Counted from the stretch's first letter, positions 51,582 through 60,705 are shown. The stretch is 64,000 bases of DNA from Nonomuraea glycinis (GCF_014646515.1 NZ_BMNK01000022.1:1-64000); one strand, 5' to 3'. Notes: generated from the letters alone by a model not told the origin. Program-made: numbers and translations.

Positions 51582-54500
51582 ATGACCGACACCTTTGGCA
51601 CCGACCGGATGCGGGCCGCCGTGCTCGCCTCCTGGACGGCCTCGCCCGCCAGATTCCGCGAGGACGCCAATGCCGAGGAGGACTTCGCGCTCGGCGGCTA
51701 CCGCGACCGGCTGATCGTCGAGCTGGCGCAGAACGCCGCCGACGCGGCGCTGCGCGCGGGCGTGCCAGGGGTGCTCCGGCTGACGCTGCGCGATGACGTG
51801 CTGATCGCGGCCAACACCGGCGCACCGCTCGACGCCGTCGGTGTCGAGGGCCTGTCGACGCTGCGCGTGTCCGGCAAGCGTGACGAGGTGGGCGCGGCCG
51901 GCCGGTTCGGCGTCGGCTTCGCGGCGGTGGTCTCCGTCTGCGACGAGCCGGCCATCGGCTCCCGCGCCACGGGCGCGGTCCGCTGGTCGCGCGCGGGGAC
52001 GACCGAGCTGGTCGCCGCCGTGCCGGGGCTCGCGGGCGAGCTGACCTCCCGTTCGGGCCACGTCCCGCTGCTGCGCCTGCCGTTCGCGGCCGACCCGCTC
52101 GACGTCCCCGACGGTTTCGACTCCGTCGTACGTCTCCCGCTGCGTGACCAGGCGTCGGCCGAGGCGGTGCGGCGGATGCTCACCGAGGCGGGCCCGGCGC
52201 TGCCGCTGGGCATGCCCGCCCTGACCGCGATCGAGATCGACCTCGACGGCGAGATCCGCACGGTGTCGGCCGACGGCTGGCACGTGGTCTCCGCCTCCGG
52301 GGACTTCGCCCCCGACGAGGTGGCGGCGCTCTTCGCCGACCGCCCGACCGAGGAGCGCGCCCGGCCCTTCTGGTCGGTGCGCTGGGCCGTCCCGCTCACC
52401 GGCACAGGGGAGCCGGGGCCGCTGCCGGCCAACGTGCCGCCCGTGGTGCACGCGCCGACGCCCAGCGACGAGCCGCTCGCGCTGCCCGCGCTGCTCATCG
52501 CCTCCTTCCCGATGGCCACCGACCGCCGCCACGTGGCCAAGGGCCCGCTGACCGACTTCCTGGTCGAGCAGGCCGCCGACGCCTATGTCCGGCTGCTCAA
52601 GGAGCTGCCGCGCACGCCCAAGCTGCTCAACCTGGTCCCGGCCCTGATGGGCAAGGGCGAGCTCGACGCCCGGGTGCGCCGGGCCATCCTGCAGCGGCTC
52701 CCCGACGTCCCGCTGCTGCCCGCGCTGTCGGCTCCCGCCCCCGCCGTGCAGACGCCGTCGTTCGCCGACGCCGACGTCTACGAGCCCGACGCCGAGTGGC
52801 AGGTCGAGCACCCGGCCCAGGAGCCGGGGGCGGACGGCTGGGTCGTCGCCGGCCGGGAGGCCGCCGTGGTCGCGGGCTCGTCGGAGCTGCTGGCGGCCGT
52901 CGCCGACTTCGTTCCCGGCCTGCTGCCGGCCGGCTGGCCCGCCAGGGATCCCGCCATGGGCTCGCTCGGCGTGCGCCGGGTGGAGCTGGCCGAGGTGGTG
53001 GACCTGCTGTCGGGTGAGGCGGTGGAGGCGCGCGACCCGTCGTGGTGGCGCTCGCTCTACGACGTGCTGCCGGCCGACGACCCCGAGTCGCTGGGCGCCC
53101 TGCCGGTGCCGCTGGCCGACGGGCGGCTGGTGCGCGGCCCGCGCGGCACGCTCATCCTGGAGCCCGGCTCGGTCGCCTCGGGCGGCGGGGCCGAGCAGGT
53201 GGGGCTCGATCTCGCGCCGCTCGGGCTGCGCATCGTGCACCCGGACGCCGCCCATCCGACGCTGGTGCGGCTGGGCGCCGCCGAGGCCACCCCCAGGACC
53301 ATCCTCGAAGACCCGCTCACCAGGGAGGCCGTCGCCCAGTCGATCGACAGTTCCGACCCCGAGCCGCTGGCCAAGGCGGTGCTGTCGCTGGTGCAGACGG
53401 CGTCGCTGGCGCCCGGTGAGGCGCCGTGGCTGGCGGAGCTGGCGCTGCGCGGCACCGACGGCGAGCTCTATCCGGCGGGCGAGCTGATGCTGGCCGGCGG
53501 CGCCCTGGCGGGACTGCTGGAGCCCGACACGCACCTCGGGGTGGCCGCCGACGACCTGGTGGCCACCTACGGGCCGCGGGTGCTGGCCGCCGCCGGGGTG
53601 CTCGACGGCTTCGCCGTGGTGCACGACGCCGACGTGCTGCTCGACCAGGACGACTGCGACCACGACCTCGACGGCGAGGACGACTGGCTGGACCATCTGC
53701 ACGACCTGCTGCCCGACCTCGAGGTGCCGCCGGTGGTGCCGGAGTTCGTGGCGGTGCGCGACCTGGAGCTCGTCGCCGACTGGGCGGCCGCGCTGGCGCT
53801 GCTGACCAGGCCGCCGCTGCGCGCCGCCCTGCATCCGCTGCGCGTCGAGGGCGTCGAGGTGCCCTCCTACACCGCCTGGTGGCTGGCCGGTCATGCCGTG
53901 CTCGGCGGGCGCAAGCCGCGCGAGCTGCGGCTGCCGGGAGCCGACCCGCTGCTGCAGGGCCTCTACGGTGACGCGCCGGCGGGGCTGGACGAGGCGGCGC
54001 TGGCGATGCTCGGTGTGCGCAGCACGCTGGCCGAGTTGCTGGAGTCGCACGGCGGCCCGGAGGAGTTGCTCGACCTGATGGCCGACGAGTCCATCGTGGT
54101 CGACCGGGCTCAGCTGCGCGCCCTGTGGATCGCGCTGGCGGGCGTCGAGCCGTCCCGGGTGGCGCCGCCGACCCGGGTCCGCTCGGTGCTCGGCGGCGAC
54201 ATCGTGGTGGCCGACGCCGATCAGGTCGTCGTGGTGGAGGCGCCCGACCTGCTGCAACTGGTCACCCACCATCCGCTGGTGCTGGCCCCGTACGACCTGG
54301 CCGAGTCGCTGTCGGAGCTGCTCGACCTGCCACTCGCCGGCGAGATGACCTCCGGCGAGGTCACCTCGGCGGGCGAGACGCGGCAGGTGCCGCCCCAGGT
54401 GCGCTCGCTGCTCCCGACGGCCCCCGAGACCTACGTCGAGCACGACAAGCTGCTGGTGGACGGGGTGGCCTGCGCGTGGCGCTTCTTCGAGGGCGCCGTG

Positions 54501-54638
54501 CACTGCACCGGGCTGGACGGGCTGGCGCGTGGCCTGGCCTGGGCCACCGGCCAGTGGAACGACCGGCTGGCGGTCGCCGCCCTGCTGCGCGACCCCGACG
54601 CGGTGCCCCTCCTGCTGGCCGAGTCGGACCTGTCTTGA
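51582..54638 (+). CDS. Sacsin/Hsp90-like GHKL ATPase, 1018 aa
   Basis: Very large soluble protein. The N-terminal GHKL (Bergerat) fold is intact: N-box IVELAQNAADAALRAG (Glu47, Asn51), G1-like IAANTGAPL (the usual DxG Asp is replaced by Ala-Asn), and G2 GRFGVGFAAV (about 107-116). This is the sacsin N-terminal/Hsp90-like arrangement. The rest (about 200-1018) is Leu/Ala-rich and probably alpha-solenoid, with an Asp-rich patch (DQDDCDHDLDGEDDW, about 687-701). The role is unknown; a chaperone or ATP-gated scaffold is the inference. Start is ATG 51582. It follows the DUF3027 gene by 79 bp. Confidence 0.85.
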   Translation: MTDTFGTDRMRAAVLASWTASPARFREDANAEEDFALGGYRDRLIVELAQNAADAALRAGVPGVLRLTLRDDVLIAANTGAPLDAVGVEGLSTLRVSGKRDEVGAAGRFGVGFAAVVSVCDEPAIGSRATGAVRWSRAGTTELVAAVPGLAGELTSRSGHVPLLRLPFAADPLDVPDGFDSVVRLPLRDQASAEAVRRMLTEAGPALPLGMPALTAIEIDLDGEIRTVSADGWHVVSASGDFAPDEVAALFADRPTEERARPFWSVRWAVPLTGTGEPGPLPANVPPVVHAPTPSDEPLALPALLIASFPMATDRRHVAKGPLTDFLVEQAADAYVRLLKELPRTPKLLNLVPALMGKGELDARVRRAILQRLPDVPLLPALSAPAPAVQTPSFADADVYEPDAEWQVEHPAQEPGADGWVVAGREAAVVAGSSELLAAVADFVPGLLPAGWPARDPAMGSLGVRRVELAEVVDLLSGEAVEARDPSWWRSLYDVLPADDPESLGALPVPLADGRLVRGPRGTLILEPGSVASGGGAEQVGLDLAPLGLRIVHPDAAHPTLVRLGAAEATPRTILEDPLTREAVAQSIDSSDPEPLAKAVLSLVQTASLAPGEAPWLAELALRGTDGELYPAGELMLAGGALAGLLEPDTHLGVAADDLVATYGPRVLAAAGVLDGFAVVHDADVLLDQDDCDHDLDGEDDWLDHLHDLLPDLEVPPVVPEFVAVRDLELVADWAAALALLTRPPLRAALHPLRVEGVEVPSYTAWWLAGHAVLGGRKPRELRLPGADPLLQGLYGDAPAGLDEAALAMLGVRSTLAELLESHGGPEELLDLMADESIVVDRAQLRALWIALAGVEPSRVAPPTRVRSVLGGDIVVADADQVVVVEAPDLLQLVTHHPLVLAPYDLAESLSELLDLPLAGEMTSGEVTSAGETRQVPPQVRSLLPTAPETYVEHDKLLVDGVACAWRFFEGAVHCTGLDGLARGLAWATGQWNDRLAVAALLRDPDAVPLLLAESDLS

Positions 54639-54724
54639 CCCCGCCCCATGGGCCGGCCCATTCGTAACCCCGCCCCAAGGGCCGGCCCATTCGTAAGGCC
54701 GTCCCAAGGGCGGGCGCAAGTCAG
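54638..54724. repeat. Three tandem 29-bp repeats after the GHKL gene
   Basis: Units at 54638, 54667 and 54696 with the pattern ACCCCGCCCCAAGGGCCGG; the third copy is diverged. No spacers differ between units, so it is not CRISPR. Related to the repeats at 1321-1400. Confidence 0.75.
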
Positions 54725-54865
54725 GATTTCGTCATAACGCTGGCCCAGGTCGGGATTTGTCGTAGTCCGGCCTGGGCCGTGTTCGCCCGGATTTCGCTGC
54801 GTGGGTTGCCGCGGTCTCCGTGAGGGCCTGCCTGGCGTGGTCGGCCGGGCAGGCTCGGTGGGTGG

Positions 54866-56347
54866 TCAGCTGGCGGGGCAGGTGGTGTCGGCGGCGGGGA
54901 GTTTGTCGTTCAGCACGTAGGCGTCGACCGTGCGCATCACACAGCTGCTGCCGCTGAGGTAGGCGCCGTGGCCTTCGCCCTCGTAGGTGACCAGGACGCC
55001 GGTCTTGAGCCGTTCGGTGAGGGAGACCGCCCACTGGTAGGGGGTGGCGGGGTCGCCCTTGCCGCCGACGACCAGGATGGGCGCGGAGCCGGTGGCGTCG
55101 ATCTTCTTGGCCTCGTCGGTGCCCTCGGCGGGCCAGTGGGCGCAGGCCCCGCCGGAGGAGCTGTCGGCGGCGAGGATCGGGAAGACCTTCCGCACCTTCT
55201 CGTTGATCGCGGCTGTCTCGGCCTCGGTGGGCCGCTCGGCGCTGTCCACGCAGTTGATCGCCTGCAGGCTGGCCATCATGGTGGAGTAGGTGCCGTCGGG
55301 CTTGCGGCCGGTGTAGGAGTCGGCCAGCGACAGCAGCGTGCTGCCGTCGCCCTTGATGGCGGCCGCGGCGCCCTGCTCCAGCATGGGCCAGGTGGCCTTG
55401 GCGTACAGCGGGGTGATGATGGCCAGTTGGCCCAGGCCGTAGGTGAGCTCGCGGTCGCCGACCTTGAGCGGCTTGTCCTTGAGTCCGTCCAGCAGCTTCT
55501 CGACGTTCCGCTCGATCTCGTCGCCGGTCTTGCCCAGGTCGCAGCCCTGGGCGACGCAGCTCTCGGCGAAGGCGTCGAAGGACTTGGCGAAGCCGGTCGC
55601 CTGGATCACCGCCCGCTCCTCGAAGGTGACGGTCGGGTCGTAGGCGCTGTCCAGGACGAAGCGGCCGACGTTGCGCGGAAACTTGGTGGCATAGACGGCG
55701 CCGAGGTGGGTGCCGTACGACAGGCCGAAGTAGTTGAGCTTCTCGTCGCCGACCGCGGCGCGGATGCGGTCGAGGTCCTGGGCGGCGTTGACGGTGCCGA
55801 CGTGCGGCAGCACCTTGGCGGAGTCCTTCTCGCAGGCGGCGGCGAACTCCTTGGCGAGCCGGTCGCCGTCCGCGGCGACAGTCGACTCCAGCAGCTTGTC
55901 GATCTCGCCGCCGCAGGTGACGCCGGCGCTGCGTTCGACGCCGCGCGGATCGAAGCTGACCAGGTCGTAGCGGGTGCCCAGGCTGGCGAAGGCCCGGCCG
56001 GCCAGGGGCATCGTGTCGACGCCTGACGCGCCGGGGCCGCCGAAGTTGAAGACCAGGGAGCCGAGCCGGTCGCCGGTGGCCTTGATGCGGAGCAGTGCCA
56101 GGTCGATCGTGTCGCCGGAGGGCTTGGCGTAGTCGAGGGGGACGGCGACCTTGCCGCACTGGACGGCCGGGTCGGGCGCGACCGGCTTGCCGTCGGGGCC
56201 GGTGAGGCCCGTACAGGTGCTCCAGGCCACCGTGCCGGCGCTCTGGGCGGTCGGCGTGGTGGTGGGCTGGGCCGCGGGCTCGCCGGAGGTGCCGCACCCG
56301 GCGAGAGCCGTCACACCCACGACGAATGTGAACAAGGTCTTTTTCAT
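54866..56347 (-). CDS. Lipoprotein alpha/beta hydrolase, tripeptidyl aminopeptidase (TAP) type
   Basis: Secreted peptidase of 493 aa when started at ATG 56347 (MKKTLFTFVVGVTALAGCG, lipobox LAGC). A Pro/Thr linker follows. The catalytic elements of TAP-type hydrolases are visible: oxyanion FNFGGPGASGV, nucleophile elbow GLSYGTHLG, Asp in VVGGKGDPATP, and His in EGEGHGAYLSG. TAP enzymes release N-terminal peptides (often three residues) from proteins. Cysteines (VTCGGE, ESCVAQGCD, NCVDS, ACAHW, SSCVMR) suggest disulfides. Monocistronic. Confidence 0.88.
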   Translation of the reverse strand: MKKTLFTFVVGVTALAGCGTSGEPAAQPTTTPTAQSAGTVAWSTCTGLTGPDGKPVAPDPAVQCGKVAVPLDYAKPSGDTIDLALLRIKATGDRLGSLVFNFGGPGASGVDTMPLAGRAFASLGTRYDLVSFDPRGVERSAGVTCGGEIDKLLESTVAADGDRLAKEFAAACEKDSAKVLPHVGTVNAAQDLDRIRAAVGDEKLNYFGLSYGTHLGAVYATKFPRNVGRFVLDSAYDPTVTFEERAVIQATGFAKSFDAFAESCVAQGCDLGKTGDEIERNVEKLLDGLKDKPLKVGDRELTYGLGQLAIITPLYAKATWPMLEQGAAAAIKGDGSTLLSLADSYTGRKPDGTYSTMMASLQAINCVDSAERPTEAETAAINEKVRKVFPILAADSSSGGACAHWPAEGTDEAKKIDATGSAPILVVGGKGDPATPYQWAVSLTERLKTGVLVTYEGEGHGAYLSGSSCVMRTVDAYVLNDKLPAADTTCPAS

Positions 56348-56462
56348 GGCATCTAGCATGATGGCAGGACAAATACCCATGTAGTGCGGCGTAACAGCTC
56401 TTTCGGGTGACTTCCTGAAGGGGTCCGGGGTGACAACGGCCAGGGCCCGGACGTGACAGATG

Positions 56463-56675
56463 TCAGCTACGGCGGGGCCTGCTCACGATCCACATGCCCA
56501 GCAAGCCGAACCCGACGCCCGTCAGGCAGGTCCAGATCCACCAGGTGTTCTCCGGGGCGGGGCGGAAGATCAGCAACGCGACCAGGGCGATCGCCCACAG
56601 GCCGGTGCCGATGCCGACGGCCGCCGTGTCGTTGGTCTCGATCGGCTCGGGGTCGGGGTGCCACTGCTGCGTCAC
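56463..56675 (-). CDS. DUF2530 small membrane protein
   Basis: 70 aa from the GTG at 56675 (VTQQWHPDPEPIETND); a TTG at 56696 is possible. Two hydrophobic segments (AVGIGTGLWAIALVALLIF and WWIWTCLTGVGFGLLGMWIV) match the DUF2530 two-helix pattern, whose function is unknown. It faces the NCS2 permease gene divergently, 83 bp away. Confidence 0.75.
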   Translation of the reverse strand: MTQQWHPDPEPIETNDTAAVGIGTGLWAIALVALLIFRPAPENTWWIWTCLTGVGFGLLGMWIVSRPRRS

Positions 56676-56757
56676 GACATCCACCCTAGCTTCCAATCGG
56701 GTCTCGATCCGATTACCGGTCTTTGTGGCAAAACACCCTAACTGTCACTCTTCGCCC

Positions 56758-58200
56758 GTGAACGACACTCGTCATGCAATAGATCGTTTCTTCGCAATCT
56801 CCGCACGTGGCTCAACCGTATCCCGTGAGGTCCGGGGCGGGTTGGCCACCTTCTTCACCATGGCCTACATCGTGGTGCTGAACCCGATCATCATCGCCAA
56901 CGGTAAGGACATTCAGGGCGAGGTCATCGGCGACGGCACCACGCCCAACGTGGCGCTGGTGGCCGCCGGGACCGCGTTCGTGGCCGGCGTGCTGACCATC
57001 CTCATGGGCGTCGTGGCCCGGGTGCCTTTCGCGCTGGCGGCCGGGCTGGGGCTGAACGCCTTCGTCACCTTCAACATCGCCCCGTTGATGACCTGGGAAG
57101 AGGCCATGGGCCTGATCTTCCTGGAGGGTGTCGTGATCGGCATCCTGGTCCTGACGGGGCTGCGGGTGGCGGTGTTCAAGGCCATCCCCAATCAGCTCAA
57201 GACCGCCATCAGCGTCGGCATCGGCCTGTTCATCGCGCTGATCGGCTTCGTGGACGCCGGATTCGTGCGCCGGGTGCCGGCCGGGCCGCCGCTGGAGATG
57301 GGCATCGCGGGCAGCCTGACGTCCTGGCCGATCTTCGTGTTCGTGGTCGGCCTGCTCCTCACCGCCGCGCTGGTCGCGCGCAAGGTCAAGGGCGCGATCC
57401 TCATCGGCATCGTCGTCACCACCGTACTGGCGATCATCGTGGAGGCCCTGACGTCGTCCGGCCAGTTCTCCGCCGAGAACCCGGGCGGCTTCCAGCTCAC
57501 CGTCCCCGCCTGGCCGACCGAGGTCTTCGGCTTCCACAACCCGCTCGTGTTGTTCACCGAGTTCGACCCGTTCGGCGCGTTCAGCTCGGTCTCCGTCCTG
57601 CTGGCGCTGCTGTTCGTGTTCACGCTGCTCATCACGGACTTCTTCGACACCATGGGCACGATCGTCGGCGTCGGCCGCCAGGCGGACCTGGTGCAGGAGG
57701 ACGGGACGCTGCCGCGTACCAAGGAGATCCTGCTCATCGACTCGCTCGGGGCCGTCGCGGGCGGGGCCGGATCGGTCTCCTCCAACACCACCTACATCGA
57801 GTCGGCCGCCGGGGTCGGCGAGGGGGCCAGGACCGGCCTCGCGAGCGTGGTGACCGGCCTGCTGTTCCTGGTGGCGATCTTCTTCACGCCGCTGGTCAGT
57901 GTCGTACCGTACGAGGCCGCCGCGCCCGCACTGGTGATCGTCGGCTTCCTGATGATGACCGCGATCCGGGACATCGACTGGACCGACTACGAGATCGCCA
58001 TCCCGGCGTTCCTCACCATCGCGCTCATGCCGTTCACGTACTCGATCTCCAACGGCATCGGCGCCGGCTTCATCTCGTACGTGCTCATCAAGGTCGTGCG
58101 GGGCAAGGCGAAGGAGATCCACCCGCTGATGTGGGGGGTGGCGCTGCTGTTCGTCGTGTACTTCGCGCTCGGGCCGATCAGGGTGCTGTTCGGGCTGTGA
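56758..58200 (+). CDS. NCS2-family purine permease (AzgA-like)
   Basis: Inner-membrane proton symporter of 480 aa with about 12-14 helices. The NCS2/AzgA marks are GGLATFFTMAYIVVLNP (helix 1), GLGLNAFVTF, DFFDTMGTIVGVGR (signature of AzgA-type), and SVSSNTTYIESAAGVGEGARTGL with the substrate-loop Thr/Glu. AzgA members carry adenine, guanine and hypoxanthine. GTG 56758 starts the protein at VNDTRHAIDRFFAISARGS; the upstream longer frame lies in an unrelated region. A terminator hairpin follows the stop. Confidence 0.9.
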   Translation: MNDTRHAIDRFFAISARGSTVSREVRGGLATFFTMAYIVVLNPIIIANGKDIQGEVIGDGTTPNVALVAAGTAFVAGVLTILMGVVARVPFALAAGLGLNAFVTFNIAPLMTWEEAMGLIFLEGVVIGILVLTGLRVAVFKAIPNQLKTAISVGIGLFIALIGFVDAGFVRRVPAGPPLEMGIAGSLTSWPIFVFVVGLLLTAALVARKVKGAILIGIVVTTVLAIIVEALTSSGQFSAENPGGFQLTVPAWPTEVFGFHNPLVLFTEFDPFGAFSSVSVLLALLFVFTLLITDFFDTMGTIVGVGRQADLVQEDGTLPRTKEILLIDSLGAVAGGAGSVSSNTTYIESAAGVGEGARTGLASVVTGLLFLVAIFFTPLVSVVPYEAAAPALVIVGFLMMTAIRDIDWTDYEIAIPAFLTIALMPFTYSISNGIGAGFISYVLIKVVRGKAKEIHPLMWGVALLFVVYFALGPIRVLFGL

Positions 58201-58207
58201 GACGGCT

Positions 58208-58237
58208 GGGGCGGCCCCGCGCGCTGGGGGCCGCCCC
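58208..58237 (+). terminator. Hairpin terminator after NCS2 permease
   Basis: GGGGCGGCCCC (58208-58218) pairs with GGGGCCGCCCC (58227-58237), 11 bp, loop GCGCGCTG. It begins 7 nt after the stop. No strong T-run, as common in this genome. Confidence 0.7.
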
Positions 58238-58275
58238 GGTGTATCAAGGAGTGAGACACTTCCTCCGTTAGGGAA

Positions 58276-58285
58276 ATATCGCGAT
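58276..58285 (+). promoter_or_regulatory. ATATCGCGAT palindromic motif upstream of marR
   Basis: The 8-bp palindrome ATCGCGAT with flanking AT lies 30 bp before the marR start. The same 10 bp, in inverted orientation, occur before the DUF1707 gene. Following it, GCTATATAGTTAGC resembles a -10 region. Confidence 0.45.
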
Positions 58286-58315
58286 CTGCTATATAGTTAG
58301 CAAAGGTAATGACTC

Positions 58316-58768
58316 ATGCTAACCACACCTCAGCCCAAGATGGACCTACGCACCGGCGCGGGCCTCGCTTCAGCGCTGCGCGTCTCATTGGCAAGACTGA
58401 CCCGGCGACTCCGGCGGCAGGCGGCGGCGCACTCGCTGACGCCCACGCAGTTCGCGACACTCGCCGCGGTGGAGCGCCATTCCTCGATAACCCCCGGCGA
58501 GCTGGCCGGACTCGAGAAGGTGCAACCGCCCTCGATGACGCGCGTGGTCGCCGCCCTAGAGGAACGTGGGCTGCTCCAGCGCGCCCCGCATCCGACCGAC
58601 CGGCGCCAGGTGACCGTGAGCGTGACCGAGGCCGCCCGGCAGTTGCTGAAGGAGGAGCGCGCCCGCAAGGAGGCGTGGCTGACCCAGCGGCTGATGGAGC
58701 TGACCCCCGAGGAGCGCTCGATTCTCCGGCAGGCGGCCCCCATTCTGGAGAAGCTCAGCAGGATCTAG
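58316..58768 (+). CDS. MarR-family transcriptional regulator
   Basis: 150-aa winged-helix repressor. ATG 58316. The recognition region ITPGELAGLEKVQPPSMTRVVAALEERGLL (about 62-91) is followed by the wing with the D-R-R signature (HPTDRRQVTVSVTEAA, about 94-109). Terminal helices provide the dimer interface (RQAAPILEKLSRI). It lies 32 bp upstream of an MFS exporter gene and likely represses both on an operator in its own promoter. Confidence 0.9.
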   Translation: MLTTPQPKMDLRTGAGLASALRVSLARLTRRLRRQAAAHSLTPTQFATLAAVERHSSITPGELAGLEKVQPPSMTRVVAALEERGLLQRAPHPTDRRQVTVSVTEAARQLLKEERARKEAWLTQRLMELTPEERSILRQAAPILEKLSRI

Positions 58769-58800
58769 AGCCCGAGGAGCCCGAAGAACCCAGGACCGGG

Positions 58801-60024
58801 ATGTTCCGGTCACTCAGGGTTCGCAACTATCGCATGTTCGCGGCCGGTGGCGCCGTCTCCAACATCGGCACCTGGCTGCAGCGCACCGCCCAGGACTGGC
58901 TGGTGCTGGAGCTGACCAACGGCAGCGCCGCGGCGCTCGGCACGGCGACCGCACTGCAGTTCCTCCCGATGCTGCTGTTCGGCATGTTCGGCGGCGTGCT
59001 GGCCGATCGCTACCCCAAGCGGCCGATCCTCATCACCGCGCAGTCGCTGATGGCCGCCCTCGCGCTCAGCATCGGTGTGCTGACCATGACGGGCGCCGCC
59101 CAGGTGTGGCACGTCTACGTGATGGCGTTCACGCTCGGCCTGATCTCCTGTGTGGAGGTGCCGACCCGGCAGGCGTTCGTGGTCGAGATGGTCGGCCGGC
59201 GGGACCTGTCCAACGCCATCGCGCTCAACAGCTCGATCTTCAACCTGGCCCGCGTGGTGGGACCGGCGCTCGCCGGACTGCTCATCTACGTGCTCGGCGG
59301 AACCGGCCCGATCTTCCTGGTCAACGCGCTCACCTTCGCCGCCGTCATCTCCAGCCTGGTCTTCATGCGCAAGTCCGAGCTGACCCTGTCCGATCCGGTG
59401 CCACGCGCCAAGGGCCAGCTCCGCGAAGGGCTCAAGTACGTGCTCCGGCACGAAGAGCTGCTGATGCCGATACTGCTGCTCGCGTTCGTGTCGATGTTCT
59501 CCCAGTCGTTCTCGATGTCGATCGCGCTGATGGCCCGCGAGGTCTTCAAGGCAGGGGCGTCCTCTTTCGGCCTGGCCTCCAGCATGTTCGCCGTCGGCGC
59601 ACTCGCTGGGGCGCTGCTGGCCGCGCGCAGGGCGAGCATGTCGCGCAAGGTGCTGTTCGCCGGCGCGATCGGGTTCGGGCTGTTCCAGATCGCCTCCGGC
59701 TTCGCCCCCGTCTACCCGGTCTACCTGGGGATGCTGATCCCCACCGGCATCGCGTTGATCACCATCAACACGGCCGCGAACTCCATCGTCCAGCTCGCCA
59801 CCTCCCCCGAGATGCGCGGCCGGGTCATGGGCATCTACATGCTGGTCTTCACCGGTGGCACGCCTCTCGGGGCGCCGCTGGTCGGCTGGATGTCCGAGCT
59901 CGGCGGGCCCAGGACGGGCGTCGTGCTCTCCGGCGCGTTCGTGCTCGTGGGCACCGCGCTCGCGGTCCTGGCGACCAAGCTGATCGTCTCGAGGGTCGCG
60001 CGCCGGGCGCCGGCCACCGCCTGA
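58801..60024 (+). CDS. MFS transporter, EntS-like efflux pump
   Basis: 407 aa from ATG 58801 (MFRSLRVRNYRMFAAGGAVSNIGTWLQRTAQDWLV, quoted only up to its family-typical FR.F..G...S..G). About 12 helices; the loop 2-3 motif is GVLADRYPKRPILI, and the antiporter motif region reads RVVGPALAGLLI. Resembles EntS/MFS_3 type exporters of drugs or siderophores. It is coupled to the MarR gene, which suggests a xenobiotic efflux role (inference). A frame open upstream of the ATG overlaps marR and is not used. Confidence 0.88.
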   Translation: MFRSLRVRNYRMFAAGGAVSNIGTWLQRTAQDWLVLELTNGSAAALGTATALQFLPMLLFGMFGGVLADRYPKRPILITAQSLMAALALSIGVLTMTGAAQVWHVYVMAFTLGLISCVEVPTRQAFVVEMVGRRDLSNAIALNSSIFNLARVVGPALAGLLIYVLGGTGPIFLVNALTFAAVISSLVFMRKSELTLSDPVPRAKGQLREGLKYVLRHEELLMPILLLAFVSMFSQSFSMSIALMAREVFKAGASSFGLASSMFAVGALAGALLAARRASMSRKVLFAGAIGFGLFQIASGFAPVYPVYLGMLIPTGIALITINTAANSIVQLATSPEMRGRVMGIYMLVFTGGTPLGAPLVGWMSELGGPRTGVVLSGAFVLVGTALAVLATKLIVSRVARRAPATA

Positions 60025-60050
60025 CCCGCCGCGGTGCACAATCGGGTGGC

Positions 60051-60608
60051 ATGAGGCTCTTCGCGGCCGTGGTGCCGCCCGACGAGGTGCTCGACGAGCT
60101 CGAACACGCCATCGCGCCGCACGTCGGGCAGGTGCCCGGCCTGCGCTGGCCGGACCGCGCCACCTGGCACATCACGGTGGCCTTCTTCGGTGAGGTGCCC
60201 GAGCGGGTGCTGCCGGACCTACGGGTCCGCCTGGCCCGCGCCGTCCACCGGCACACCGTCCCGACCCTGGCCTTCACCGGGTTCGGGGCCTTCTCGTCCG
60301 CGTCACGCGCCCGGGTGTTCTGGGCCGGGCTGTCCGGTGACCCGATGACGCGGCTGGCCGACTCGGTCAGGGCGGGGGGCCGGCGGGCGGGGGCCGTACA
60401 GACTGATGAGAAGCGCTTTCACCCGCACCTCACGCTCGCCCGAGCGCGGGCGGAGATGGATCTCCGCCCGCTCGTCGCGTCGCTGTCCGGATTCACCGGC
60501 TCGACCTGGCGGGCGGAGAGCGTCCGGCTCGTCAAGAGCGAGCAGGGTGCCCAGGTGAGGTACGAGTCACTCGACGAATGGGCGCTGGCATCGCCGGCAC
60601 GGGACTAG
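60051..60608 (+). CDS. thpR: 2'-5' RNA ligase family protein (ThpR)
   Basis: 185-aa 2H phosphoesterase. Both HxT motifs are present: HITVAF (His near 40) and HPHLTLAR (His near 125). Members act on 2',3'-cyclic or 2'-5' linked RNA ends; the biological substrate in bacteria is not known. ATG 60051 lies 26 bp after the MFS stop on the same strand, so co-transcription is possible. The C-terminus ends SPARD. Confidence 0.88.
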   Translation: MRLFAAVVPPDEVLDELEHAIAPHVGQVPGLRWPDRATWHITVAFFGEVPERVLPDLRVRLARAVHRHTVPTLAFTGFGAFSSASRARVFWAGLSGDPMTRLADSVRAGGRRAGAVQTDEKRFHPHLTLARARAEMDLRPLVASLSGFTGSTWRAESVRLVKSEQGAQVRYESLDEWALASPARD

Positions 60609-60618
60609 GCTCCGAACT

Positions 60619-60705
60619 GTGGACCGTTCTCGCTCCTGGCTGCTGCCGACTGTGCTCGGCCTCCTCTTCCTGATCGTGATCGTCGGCGCCCTGCTGGGCG
60701 GCTGA
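60619..60705 (+). CDS. 28-aa single-helix membrane peptide
   Basis: GTG 60619 to TGA 60705 encodes a tiny protein: polar start MDRSRSW, then a hydrophobic helix LLPTVLGLLFLIVIVGALLGG. All codons fit the genome's GC-rich third-position use. It begins 10 bp after the 2'-5' ligase stop on the same strand and its stop touches the next gene's stop. Too short for standard ORF calls. Could be a real small membrane protein or chance hydrophobic frame. Confidence 0.45.
   Translation: MDRSRSWLLPTVLGLLFLIVIVGALLGG

Noticed and set aside
51561-54719. 1052-codon minus-strand open frame
   Set aside because: Exactly antisense to the GHKL ATPase gene; low-complexity Gln/Arg/Gly/His product typical of shadow frames in high-GC DNA.
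54638-54724. CRISPR array
   Set aside because: 29-bp units are directly adjacent with no spacers, only three copies, and no cas genes are present.
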